A stretch of 47,337 nt of DNA from Clostridiales bacterium (GCA_031269465.1 JAISZB010000268.1:1-47337); one strand, 5' to 3'; counted from the stretch's first letter, positions 27,017 through 34,753 are shown. Notes: generated from the sequence alone by a model not told the origin. Translations and numbers: made by a program.

Positions 27017-28429
27017 CTAGACCAGTTGCCTGAGGATTCTAAGCATTGAGTCTATCTCTTCAAAGGTGTTGTAGAAGGCTATAGAGGGCCTCACCGTGCC
27101 TTCAAGCCCAAAGCGCCTAAGGATCGGCTGCGCGCAGTGGTGCCCGGCCCTTACCGCTATCCCGGCTTCGGATAGGCGGCTTCCGATTTCTTCAATGGAA
27201 TGGCCTTCAATGACAAAGGACATGACGCTCGCTTTTCTCGATGCTGTGCCTATAAGCCTAAGGCCCGGTATTTTTGACAGCTCCCGAGTGCCGTATTCCA
27301 GAAGCTCATGCTCATACGCCTCAATGTTTTGCATTCCAATTCTTTTGACATAGTCAATGGCGGCGCCCATTCCAGCGGCATCCGCGATGTTTCCCGTCCC
27401 CGCCTCGAACTTGGCTGGCGGGTTGTGGTACAGCGTACGGCCGAATGTGACATCCGATATCATATTGCCTCCGCCTTGATACGGCTTTGCCGCCTCCAGA
27501 AGAGCCTGCTTGCCGTAAACCACGCCGATTCCCGTAGGCCCGTAGAGCTTGTGGCCCGAAAAGACGAAAAAGTCCGCATCCATGGCGGATACATTTATAG
27601 GCATATGCGCTGCGGACTGCGCGCCGTCTATCAGAACAGCCGCCCCGAAGCTGTGAACAGCCGATATAAGTTCCTCAACAGGCGTTATCGTGCCCAGCGC
27701 GTTTGAGACATGAGCAAGTGAGGCAAATTTGGTTCTAGAACTTAAGAGCTTGTGAAATTCAGGCAAAATTATCTGCCCAGCGTCATCGACCGGCGCTACG
27801 CGGATAAGAGCCCCTGTTTCTTGCGCTATCATCTGCCACGGCACAATATTGGCGTGGTGCTCCAAATAAGTGAGTATAATTTCATCCGACGGCTTCAGCA
27901 TAGGCTTAACATAGCTTTGAGCCACCAGGTTTATGCCTTCTGTCGTCCCTCTGACAAACACTATCTCATCAGGATCCGCGGCGCCGATAAAATCCGCCGC
28001 CTTGGCCCGAGAAGCCTCGTAGGCGTCTGTGGATCTAGCCGCAAGGGCATGGGCTCCCCTGTGCACATTCGAGTTTTCGCGCTCATAGTAGGTTGTCAGC
28101 CTGTCGATGACCTGTTTGGGCTTTTGAGTTGTAGCGGCGTTGTCGAACCAAACAAGCGGCTTTCCATCCACCATCTCGGAAAGAATCGGAAAATCCGCCC
28201 TTATTTTCGAAAGCGGCTCATTTCCCACGCGCTTGTCAGAGTCTGCCGCCTTTCGGCGGGCAGGCTCTTCACGCCTTCCGTCCAGCGGAAGAACAATCGG
28301 GGAGTAGCTTGAACCGCCGCTTCCTTTGTTCCCGGATCTGTTGAAGAGTTCCGGGAAAAACCCGCGAGCCAGCTCTTCCATCTCAGACTCGCTGGGAAGT
28401 CCAAATAGATCCAATCTATTTGTACTCAT
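27017..28429 (-). CDS. Cysteine desulfurase, family 2A encapsulin cargo type
   Basis: A 470-residue SufS-like (group II) PLP enzyme that removes sulfur from cysteine to give alanine and a persulfide. The PLP lysine is K294 in FSGHKLYGPTG, and the persulfide-forming cysteine is C432 in RAGHHCAQPI. The catalytic domain starts near residue 73 (LSKIRADFPIL). The 72 residues before it are absent from ordinary SufS: LFGLPSESEMEELARGFFPE, then Ser/Gly-rich linker, then SYSPIVLPLDGRREEP. Family 2A encapsulins are known to load cysteine desulfurases through such disordered N-terminal domains. The ATG at 28429 overlaps the encapsulin stop by 14 bp, so the two are coupled. It is the last gene of the operon; no terminator is obvious and MITE copies follow. 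Confidence 0.93.
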   Translation of the reverse strand: MSTNRLDLFGLPSESEMEELARGFFPELFNRSGNKGSGGSSYSPIVLPLDGRREEPARRKAADSDKRVGNEPLSKIRADFPILSEMVDGKPLVWFDNAATTQKPKQVIDRLTTYYERENSNVHRGAHALAARSTDAYEASRAKAADFIGAADPDEIVFVRGTTEGINLVAQSYVKPMLKPSDEIILTYLEHHANIVPWQMIAQETGALIRVAPVDDAGQIILPEFHKLLSSRTKFASLAHVSNALGTITPVEELISAVHSFGAAVLIDGAQSAAHMPINVSAMDADFFVFSGHKLYGPTGIGVVYGKQALLEAAKPYQGGGNMISDVTFGRTLYHNPPAKFEAGTGNIADAAGMGAAIDYVKRIGMQNIEAYEHELLEYGTRELSKIPGLRLIGTASRKASVMSFVIEGHSIEEIGSRLSEAGIAVRAGHHCAQPILRRFGLEGTVRPSIAFYNTFEEIDSMLRILRQLV

Positions 28430-29372
28430 GGTACTCACCCACTTCGACATCTTCCAAAACGCCGATCGCATCGTCTGCGAGGATGGCTGCCGAACAGTAG
28501 AGGGACAAGAGGTACGATGCCGTTCCATTGTCGTCAATGCCCCTAAAGCGCACTGAAAGGCCTCTCGACTGCTCGCCCGGCACGCCGGCTTGATAGAGTC
28601 CGATGACTCCTCGCTTGTTTTCGCCGGTGCGAATCAGCAGAATGTTGGTCTTGCCGCTTTTCGACTTTGGGTTTTTAAGTCCGTCGACCATCAGCTTGTC
28701 GGTGGGGATTATCGGAATGCCTCTCCATAGGATGAAGTTGCCTCCGTGAATTGCAGCTGTCACCGGCGGCACCCCTCTATAGGTGCACTCCCGCGCAAAC
28801 GCTGCGATTGCTCGCGGATGCGCCAGGAAAAACGACGGCTCTTTCCACACCTTTGATATGAGTTCATCCAGATCATCGGGGGTTGGGGCGCCGTTAAGCG
28901 TTTGGACGCGCTGGGAGTCGACGGCGTTTTTAAGAAGCCCGTAGTCGTCGCTGTTTATGATCTGGCTTTCCTGGCGCTCCTTCAAGCTCTCAATTGCCAG
29001 GGATATCTGCTCGCTTGCCTGATCATACGGAGAAGAGTAGACGTCCGACACCCTGGTGTCGACGTTTATGATAGTGGATATTCCGGCAAGCTGGTATTCC
29101 CGGGGCTTTCTCTGATATGGCACGCGCCCCTGCGGAATCTCCACTTTTCTGGGGTCGTTGGTGCAAAGCGCATCGAGAGGCGCGTCGCCCTCTACGACTT
29201 TGTTCACCCTGTATATTCCCGCCTCCAAAGCTTTGAACTCTATAAAGCGCGTGAGCCACTTGGGCGTGAGAGCGCCGTACTGCGGCCTGGTCTTTGTCAC
29301 ATCAGCAAGTTGATATGCTTCTTCGCGGGTCAAAGTGTTGATTTCAAACGGTCTTTCGTGAATTTCAGACAT
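28416..29372 (-). CDS. Family 2A encapsulin shell protein (SrpI-like)
   Basis: A 318-residue protein with an HK97-type phage capsid fold that assembles into a protein nanocompartment. It matches family 2A (SrpI/CyD-type) features as I recall them: the N-terminal arm LTREEAYQLADVTKTRPQYG, the LTRFIEFKALEAGIYRVNKV block, SLAIESLKERQE, LAHPRAIAAFAREC and GLYQAGVPGEQSRGLSVRF. No cyclic-nucleotide-binding insertion is seen, which separates it from family 2B. The start is ATG 29372 after TAGGAGGAAAAAA. Its stop overlaps the cargo desulfurase start, and it follows the E1-rhodanese gene by 44 bp. Known members store elemental sulfur; that role here is inferred. Confidence 0.92.
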   Translation of the reverse strand: MSEIHERPFEINTLTREEAYQLADVTKTRPQYGALTPKWLTRFIEFKALEAGIYRVNKVVEGDAPLDALCTNDPRKVEIPQGRVPYQRKPREYQLAGISTIINVDTRVSDVYSSPYDQASEQISLAIESLKERQESQIINSDDYGLLKNAVDSQRVQTLNGAPTPDDLDELISKVWKEPSFFLAHPRAIAAFARECTYRGVPPVTAAIHGGNFILWRGIPIIPTDKLMVDGLKNPKSKSGKTNILLIRTGENKRGVIGLYQAGVPGEQSRGLSVRFRGIDDNGTASYLLSLYCSAAILADDAIGVLEDVEVGEYHEYK

Positions 29373-29416
29373 TTTTTTCCTCCTACTGTGGCTGCGGCTT
29401 TATGCGCCTGATTTGT

Positions 29417-30589
29417 TCAATACCTGGGCAGGCTGTTGTCTATATCCCTCGCCCATCCGTTTATGCCGTCCTGAAGATTGTAAACCTTGCCGGAATATCC
29501 TGTTTCAAAAAGCGCATTTATCGCAAAAATGCTGCGCGTCCCGATCTTGCATATAAAGACCGTGTCAAGCTCAGGATCAAGCTCGTCGCAGCGCCTGGCG
29601 ATCTGGCCTATCGGCATCGGCTTCGCCTCCGGAAATTTGGCTATGGCTCTTTCATGAGGCTCCCTGATGTCAATTATCTGGATCTTTTCTCCCGAATCAA
29701 GCCTGGCCTTGAGTTCAAACGGAGTCAACGTCCCGTAAGCCAATTCTTTCTTCTCCGGCTTCAGCCCGCAGAAGAGCTCGTAGTCAATAAGCCCGCTTAT
29801 AGTCGGATGCTCCCCGCATACAGGGCATTTTGGATCTTTATCGAGCTTGAGCTCCCTGAATTTCATGCGCCACTGATCAAAGATTAGGAGCCTCCCTATG
29901 AGGCTGTCCTTTCCATCATTGCCAATTATCAGCTTTATAACCTCTCCAGCCTGAATGATTCCCACTATTCCCGGAAGTACGCCCATAACCCCGCCTTCCG
30001 CGCACGAAGGGACAAGCCCTGGCGGAGGAGGCGACGGGTAAAGGCATCTATAGCACGGACCCTTTTCAGCGTAAAATACGCTGGCCTGGCCTTCAAACTG
30101 GAAGACTGATCCGTATACATTAGGCTTTTTAAGCATCACGCACGCATCGTTTACCAGGTACCTCGTTTGGTAGTTGTCCGTGCCGTCCGCTACGACATCG
30201 TATCCTTTGATTATATCCATGGCATTGGCGGATGTCAGGGCGACGTTGTATTCTGTGACTTTCACGCCGGGATTCAAGCCTCTTACCTTGTCTTTGGCAG
30301 ACGCCGTCTTAGGGCGGCCTATATCCTTGGTTGAATGTATAATCTGCCTTTGGAGATTGGAAGCCTCGACAAAGTCAAAGTCTGCGACTCCTATTTCGCC
30401 TATTCCGGCAGCGGCGAGATACAGCGCCAAAGGCGCTCCCAGCCCACCGGTGCCTATTATCAAAACTTTGGCGGCTTTAAGGCGCTTCTGCCCCTCCAGC
30501 CCAATTTCCGGCAGCAATAGATGCCTGCTGTACCGGGCTATTTCATCGTGGGAAAGATCACAGAGCCGTTCATCAGAAATCAAAGCCAT
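29417..30589 (-). CDS. MoeZ-like E1 adenylyltransferase with rhodanese domain
   Basis: A 390-residue ThiF/MoeB-family E1 fused to a rhodanese domain. It would adenylate the C-terminus of the ubiquitin-like partner and convert it to a thiocarboxylate. The nucleotide loop is IIGTGGLGAPLALYLAAAGIG (residues 44-64). DGTDNYQTRYLVND follows at about 135-148. Zinc cysteines are C179/C182 and C255/C258, and the E1 catalytic-loop cysteine is C196 (SCAEGGVMG). The rhodanese domain (about 285-390) has IQIIDIREPHE and the active cysteine C347 in FICKIGTRS. Its start codon lies inside the end of the carrier gene (10-bp overlap). Length and layout match MoeZ/MOCS3-type sulfurtransferases. Confidence 0.93.
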   Translation of the reverse strand: MALISDERLCDLSHDEIARYSRHLLLPEIGLEGQKRLKAAKVLIIGTGGLGAPLALYLAAAGIGEIGVADFDFVEASNLQRQIIHSTKDIGRPKTASAKDKVRGLNPGVKVTEYNVALTSANAMDIIKGYDVVADGTDNYQTRYLVNDACVMLKKPNVYGSVFQFEGQASVFYAEKGPCYRCLYPSPPPPGLVPSCAEGGVMGVLPGIVGIIQAGEVIKLIIGNDGKDSLIGRLLIFDQWRMKFRELKLDKDPKCPVCGEHPTISGLIDYELFCGLKPEKKELAYGTLTPFELKARLDSGEKIQIIDIREPHERAIAKFPEAKPMPIGQIARRCDELDPELDTVFICKIGTRSIFAINALFETGYSGKVYNLQDGINGWARDIDNSLPRY

Positions 30590-30867
30590 GAGCCGCCACC
30601 TGCTATCGAGGGAACGAGAATTACCGAATCACCGTCCTTGACCGCCGTATCCTGGCCATTCAAGCTCTTTATATTCGTATCTCCGACATAGACGTTTATG
30701 AAGCTCCTAAGATTTCCGTCCTCCTCATAAAGATGCTCTTTAATCTCCGGATGCCTCTTCGCCAGCGCAGCCAGGACTTCGCCAGCCGTCGCGCCTTCTA
30801 GCTCTATTTCGGCGCTTCCTCCGGCAAATCCCCTGAGCGCCGTGGGTATCAACAGCGAAACTGACAT
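30580..30867 (-). CDS. MoaD/ThiS-family ubiquitin-like sulfur carrier
   Basis: A 95-residue beta-grasp protein. VSLLIPTALRGFAGG and the ILVPSIAGGG end are typical of the MoaD/CysO type. The family ends in Gly-Gly, whose carboxylate becomes the thiocarboxylate. Here the glycines at 90-92 are followed by Ser-Trp-Leu, so the chain would need trimming before use. A JAMM peptidase gene sits just upstream. The start is ATG 30867 after AAGGAGGCGCCAAAA; a longer open frame to 31008 lacks a site and runs into a repeat. The last codons overlap the E1 start, which ties the two products in translation. The closest known logic is CysO-Mec of mycobacteria and QbsE-QbsD of Pseudomonas. Confidence 0.92.
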   Translation of the reverse strand: MSVSLLIPTALRGFAGGSAEIELEGATAGEVLAALAKRHPEIKEHLYEEDGNLRSFINVYVGDTNIKSLNGQDTAVKDGDSVILVPSIAGGGSWL

Positions 30868-30974
30868 TTTTGGCGCCTCCTTTGTTTTTCCATTTTCATA
30901 AAGGTTTATTCGCAAAATTCCCCGAGCATGATTTATGCGCTTATAGCCCTTTATTTCAGGCTCGGCTTGCAATA

Positions 30975-31007
30975 TGCCGCTTTGGAACCTTAGGGCGCAA
31001 ATCAGCA
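30975..31007. repeat. Mini MITE relic inside the operon, copy 18
   Basis: A 33-bp palindromic relic, tgccgctttggaacct to ggcgcaaatcagca, followed by TA. It lies between the JAMM and carrier genes, and its terminus provides the JAMM stop codon. Confidence 0.6.
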
Positions 31008-31418
31008 TATCTCCACGACTTCCTCGCCGAACGCTCCTCCCCTCATAACCCAGCTCCTGAAATCGCGCGCCTTTCCTTCCATCACTGAAACAATGACATA
31101 CGAATACACGGGAAAGGCAAGCTCTCTGTCACGCTCGGAAGGAACAGCGGGAGCGTCGGGGTGTGAATGGTAAAACCCAATAACATCAAGCCCGAGCTTT
31201 CTGGCGCGAACATCCGCCTTCATCAATTCTTCCGGGGATATTGAAAACCTTCTGCGCCTTGCGCTCTCCTCACTCGAGTTGCTGGCTTTTTGCAGCTGCG
31301 ACGCCACGCTTGCTCCATCTTCCATTCGGCCCAGAATGACGCCGCAGCATTCATTCGGGTATTCATTCTCCGAAAAATCCTTGACGGCTTCCGCAATTGC
31401 CCTGCTAAAGCGTATCAT
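31002..31418 (-). CDS. JAMM/MPN+ metallopeptidase (M67 family, Mec-like)
   Basis: A 138-residue JAMM zinc peptidase. The catalytic glutamate is E23 in PNECCGVILG. The zinc motif HSHPDAPAVPSERD gives H84, H86 and D97, with S94. Bacterial relatives cleave cysteine from CysO-type carriers (Mec) or trim a C-terminal tail from the carrier (QbsD). The start is ATG 31418 after TAAGGAGGGGCC. It is the first gene of the five-gene operon. Its last codons read ATA TGC TGA, and the TGA is part of a MITE terminus (tatgctgatttg), so the natural C-terminus may have been altered by insertion. Confidence 0.92.
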   Translation of the reverse strand: MIRFSRAIAEAVKDFSENEYPNECCGVILGRMEDGASVASQLQKASNSSEESARRRRFSISPEELMKADVRARKLGLDVIGFYHSHPDAPAVPSERDRELAFPVYSYVIVSVMEGKARDFRSWVMRGGAFGEEVVEIC

Positions 31419-31514
31419 GGCCCCTCCTTAAAAATGCGCGGTTTCTTCAAGCCCCGCCAGCTTCAAGCGCTGCGCTTTGGCCTTATTATATGCCCTAAAA
31501 GGCTTTGCAGTGAC

Positions 31515-31605
31515 TAGTGGATAATCGGGGTGATTGTCCGCTTTCACGGCGCGATTGATATCGGCATTTCGCGCTCGCGCCGCGCTAAAGCTAAAATCGG
31601 AGCCT
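31515..31605. repeat. MITE-like element, copy 19 (partial)
   Basis: Contains ggataatcggggtgattgtcc and the core gcgattgatatcggcatttc without clear termini. It lies about 100 bp upstream of the operon's first gene and so may overlap its promoter. Confidence 0.6.
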
Positions 31606-31860
31606 GCCCGCAGGAATGCCGCGGCAGAGGACGCTTTAAAGCGACCTTGCGCAGGCAAGCCCCCAAAACCTGAGCTTTCCCCTGTGCGCACGCTCTCTTT
31701 TTTTATATACTCCAAAGTATATATATTTTGTAACATATATAGCCTCATATTGCAAACCTTTTTTTCTTCTTTGTTTTTCTCTTGTTTCAGCCTGATTTTG
31801 ACATCTTAATTCTTCTTTGTCAAAGAATGTATATATTTCAAAAATATTTCGAAAAAAATA

Positions 31861-31889
31861 TTGTGAAATCTTGAAGATTCATGTATACT
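31861..31889 (+). promoter_or_regulatory. Sigma-A-type promoter of the Spo0E-like gene
   Basis: TTGTGA at 31861-31866, a 17-base spacer and TATACT at 31884-31889. The start codon of the gene is 47 bp downstream. A TTTCGAA sequence just upstream differs by one base from a Spo0A box (TGTCGAA). Confidence 0.6.
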
Positions 31890-31935
31890 TATAATGTAAC
31901 ATAGGCTCATGCGGCGAATCCAAGCGAGGTGTATT

Positions 31936-32133
31936 ATGAAGCAAGAAGAAGTGAAAAGCAGCCTGCGCGATCAGATAGACAATCTGAGAAAAAGATTAAA
32001 TCGTGAGATTGAGAAGAATAATTTCGACTTAAGCGCTCCGTCCGTTATGAGGGCTAGCGATGAACTGGATCAGTTCATAGTGCAGCAGCAGCGTTACTTA
32101 ATCTCCAAGAGGGACTTGACCAATGTCCCCTAA
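31936..32133 (+). CDS. Spo0E-like aspartyl-phosphate phosphatase
   Basis: A 65-residue helical protein of the Spo0E family. Members remove phosphate from Spo0A~P and so delay sporulation. The signature S-x-E-L-D is present as ASDELDQFIVQQQ (about residues 42-54), preceded by a long helix QIDNLRKRLNREIEKN. The start is ATG 31936 after GCGAGGTGTATT. It is monocistronic behind a clear promoter. Confidence 0.88.
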   Translation: MKQEEVKSSLRDQIDNLRKRLNREIEKNNFDLSAPSVMRASDELDQFIVQQQRYLISKRDLTNVP

Positions 32134-32718
32134 AGCGCCGAAGCGCTTGAAACGCCAGTACATACGGCCAAAGGAATTATTCCGGAGCTCGCTTGAATAT
32201 TCCTCTTTGCCGGCTTTTCGGCAAAATGGCTTTTCCAAGCAGCCTTATGATTTTTTTTAAGCGGCTGAAATGGAGATTTTATCTTCGGCTTTGCCATTTG
32301 AAGTTTCAAATGAAAAGCCGCCGTTTCCGAGGCCGCTCCTCAGCCATACACGGCGCATCCGCCATGATTCCCATTAAACCGCGACGCAGGCTGCGGGAAT
32401 AATCATGGCAGATGCTAAATCGCAGGCATTGTGCAATGACAAGCTTTTTTAGCGGCTTTGCCGAACCCTTGCGCAAAGCGGCAATTAGCAATAAGCAGTC
32501 CAACTCTGAAGCGAAGCTTGCCGAATTAACAGCATCAGCCTTCCAAGCTCGGCTTGAAAGCGCACGCCGCACGGCATTGCTTTACGATATAGAATGTCTC
32601 CAGCAAAGCTTAATCCATCGGACAAACAGCGCTTATGCCCTCGCGGCTCAAACTCAAATTCCCGCATTATATATGCTTTCATTCCAGCAAAGCTTTCCTA
32701 TGCATTGACAGAAAATCA
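32134..32718. other. Gene-free, probably decayed stretch
   Basis: Open frames on both strands here lack ribosome sites and recognisable domains. Partial symmetry is seen (catgattccc...gggaataatcatgg near 32362-32407). I treat it as non-coding. Confidence 0.45.
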
Positions 32719-32754
32719 CTAGGGCAAAGGAGGCAGGGCCTTCCTTTGCCCTAG
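32719..32754. terminator. Long hairpin CTAGGGCAAAGGA
   Basis: CTAGGGCAAAGGA pairs perfectly with TCCTTTGCCCTAG around ggcagggcct. No T run follows directly. It is paired with the palindrome at 32763-32794. Confidence 0.5.
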
Positions 32755-32762
32755 GGTTATGC

Positions 32763-32794
32763 AATCACGCCGGCGCGCGCGCCGGCGTGATTTT
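32763..32794 (+). terminator. Perfect 30-bp GC-rich palindrome with T run
   Basis: AATCACGCCGGCGC and GCGCGCCGGCGTGATT form a perfect palindrome followed by TT. The core is alternating CG/GC. It may end a transcript from the preceding 600 bp. Confidence 0.6.
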
Positions 32795-33000
32795 CTGAGA
32801 GGAAATAAAAATTGACTCTTTCAGTCTTTCAAAGTATAATTACGCCATGAATGGTCTTCTCATCTGCGCTGACAGGCCTTATTCGAGCAAACGCCTCCTG
32901 CGCATTTCCAGATTTGCAATCAAATGCATCCAGGAACTTTCAAATGCAAGTCAGCGTAACTGCTTCCTAATTATACCAGTGCGCGTTCAATCGTGCAACA

Positions 33001-33051
33001 ATGATAAGCGGAAGCGTATGATAAGCGGAAGCGTATGATAAGCGAAAGCGT
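33001..33051. repeat. Three 17-bp direct repeats
   Basis: ATGATAAGCGGAAGCGT occurs three times head to tail; the last unit has one change. Each is a possible iteron-like binding site. A terminator-like hairpin follows directly. Confidence 0.8.
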
Positions 33052-33077
33052 AAAAACCGACGTTTTCTCCGGTTTTT
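33052..33077 (+). terminator. Small terminator-like hairpin
   Basis: AAAAACCG pairs with CGGTTTTT around a 10-base loop. It is symmetrical and could work on either strand. Confidence 0.5.
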
Positions 33078-33211
33078 CCTAAGGGCTTGGGAGGATCGAA
33101 ACGCAACGGATTGCTTGCAGTTTCCAAGTGAAGTATGCCAATTTGCAGAAAAAAATATCATTAATCCATTAAGAGCGCTTAAATCCGGCATCCGGCCTAT
33201 CGCTCATCCCA

Positions 33212-33300
33212 TACTGATATCTGCAAATTGACTGTCCATTTTCAACGTGCGAATCGGCGATATCAATCGCCAAAAAGGCAATTTCCGATGCTCCTCAGCA
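33212..33300. repeat. MITE-like element, copy 20 (shortened)
   Basis: TACTGATATCTGCAAATTG on the left and cgatgctcctcagca on the right, with the core gcgaatcggcgatatcaatc. It ends 49 bp before the metallo-beta-lactamase gene. Confidence 0.65.
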
Positions 33301-33348
33301 TGTATGCTGAAGCTCATTGGAAAATATTCAATGAAAGGAGCGAAGTGA

Positions 33349-34338
33349 ATGAAAGGCATGAAAAAAGTCGGAAACATTTTAGCGACCGGGGTTGCTCTCA
33401 TCGCCGTTTTGATCTATTATTTCCTTAGCGGCGGCGCAACCGGCGAGCAAACCGTCCCAGTATCCGAACCCTCCGTATCAACCGAAGCGACGTCCGCCGC
33501 CGCGTCCGAGACTGCTTCAACCTCGGATGAGCCTTCGGCCAAGCCTCCGTCATCCAAGACGCCGCCGCCTGATTTGGGCAGCGACGTTCTCACTGTGACT
33601 TTCATAGATATAGGCCAGGGAGACAGCGAGCTGATACAGCTGGGTGATTCGGCGGTTCTTATAGATTCGGGAGAGTACGAAAAAAGGAATGTCGTGATAA
33701 ACACGCTGGAGTCCCTAGGCGTAAAGAAGCTTGATTTAGTTATAGCCACGCACCCTCATGCGGATCATATGGGATCAATGAGCGCCATAATCGACCATTT
33801 TGAAATTGAGCGCATCATGATGCCAAACGCAGTCGCGACAACTGTCGCATTCGAAAAAATGCTTCAGTCCATCCAAAATAAAGGCTTGAAAATTGATCGT
33901 CCGATCGCTGGGACAGATGTGCAGGCGGGTGAAATCACCTTACATATTTTCGCTCCCAACTCCGAGAAATACAGTGACGTCAACAACTACTCCATAATAG
34001 CCAAGCTGGAGCACGGCAACGTCTCCTTCCTGTTCACGGGGGATGCCGAGGCGCTCAGCGAGAAAGAAGTTCTTGCAAAAGAGTTCGACGCGTCGGCGGA
34101 TGTACTCAAGCTCGGCCACCATGGAAGCTCTTCCAGCACAAGCCCAGATTTCCTTGCCGCTGTCGGCCCGAAGCTCGCCGTCATCAGCTGCGGCGCCGGC
34201 AACACCTACGGCCACCCGCACCGCGAGACTATGGCGAAAATGAATGAAGGAGGCATTGAGCTCTACAGGACTGATCTTTCAGGAACCATAACCATGAAAA
34301 CAGACGGCGAGGAGATTTATGTTTCTACGGAGAAGTGA
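33349..34338 (+). CDS. ComEC/Rec2-like metallo-beta-lactamase fold hydrolase, anchored
   Basis: A 329-residue protein. One N-terminal membrane segment (ILATGVALIAVLIYYFLS) is followed by a Ser/Thr/Pro-rich linker to about residue 78. The hydrolase domain starts VTFIDIGQGDSELIQ and has the metal motif THPHADHMG (about residues 133-141), LFTGDAE and KLGHHGSSSSTSP. This is the stand-alone version of the ComEC C-terminal domain, placed outside the membrane, probably a nuclease or phosphodiesterase. The start is ATG 33349 after AAAGGAGCGAAGTGA. The DUF3006 gene follows, a common pairing. Confidence 0.9.
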   Translation: MKGMKKVGNILATGVALIAVLIYYFLSGGATGEQTVPVSEPSVSTEATSAAASETASTSDEPSAKPPSSKTPPPDLGSDVLTVTFIDIGQGDSELIQLGDSAVLIDSGEYEKRNVVINTLESLGVKKLDLVIATHPHADHMGSMSAIIDHFEIERIMMPNAVATTVAFEKMLQSIQNKGLKIDRPIAGTDVQAGEITLHIFAPNSEKYSDVNNYSIIAKLEHGNVSFLFTGDAEALSEKEVLAKEFDASADVLKLGHHGSSSSTSPDFLAAVGPKLAVISCGAGNTYGHPHRETMAKMNEGGIELYRTDLSGTITMKTDGEEIYVSTEK

Positions 34339-34373
34339 TAATATGAATATAAAAGTAAGCAGATGTGATTTGT

Positions 34374-34592
34374 ATGAATTGCTTTATAATTGATCGTTTT
34401 GAAGGCAAGACAGCTGTTTGCGAAAACACGGAAACGCTTGAGCTTGTAGATTTCCACATGGATGTTCTTCCCGAAGGCGCGACTGCGGGGGATGTGCTCA
34501 TAGTTGACGGGGATGCAATCTCCATTGACCATAAAGCCACTATAGAAAGAAAGGAAAGGATCCAAAAGCTTTTCGAGTCCCTGTGGAACTGA
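34374..34592 (+). CDS. DUF3006 family protein
   Basis: A 72-residue protein of the DUF3006 family (FIIDRFEGKTAVCEN at the start, LPEGATAGDVLIVDGD in the middle). Function is unknown. Genes of this family often follow ComEC-like hydrolase genes, as here (35-bp gap). The start is uncertain: ATG 34374 or GTG 34365, neither with a strong ribosome site. A strong terminator follows. Confidence 0.85.
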   Translation: MNCFIIDRFEGKTAVCENTETLELVDFHMDVLPEGATAGDVLIVDGDAISIDHKATIERKERIQKLFESLWN

Positions 34593-34602
34593 GCATGTTT
34601 CG

Positions 34603-34641
34603 AAAAGAAGCCGGAGCGGCATAGACGCTCCGGTTTCTTTT
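34603..34641 (+). terminator. Terminator of the hydrolase-DUF3006 operon
   Basis: AAGCCGGAGCG pairs with CGCTCCGGTTTCTTTT around gcataga. It begins 11 bp after the stop codon. Confidence 0.88.
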
Positions 34642-34703
34642 CGCCCTTTCAAGATATATTGATTTGCAATCATATGCAAACAGCCATTTCAAAATGCACA
34701 CTA

Positions 34704-34753
34704 TGCTGATTTGCATTAGACGCCGCCTAGACGCATATGGCTGCAAATCAGTA
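34704..34753. repeat. MITE-like element, copy 21 (50-bp minimal form)
   Basis: TGCTGATTTGCATTAGACG to catatggctgcaaatcagta, with TA on both sides (34702-34703 and 34754-34755). Only the two arms remain. Its right end forms the stop codon of the next gene. Confidence 0.8.

Noticed and set aside
27017..28429. Standard SufS of an SUF iron-sulfur operon
   Set aside because: No sufB, sufC, sufD or sufU is adjacent. The enzyme has a cargo-type N-terminal extension and overlaps an encapsulin gene.
32193..32708. Several open frames on both strands
   Set aside because: They lack ribosome sites and domains and overlap each other on opposite strands in a region with decayed symmetry.
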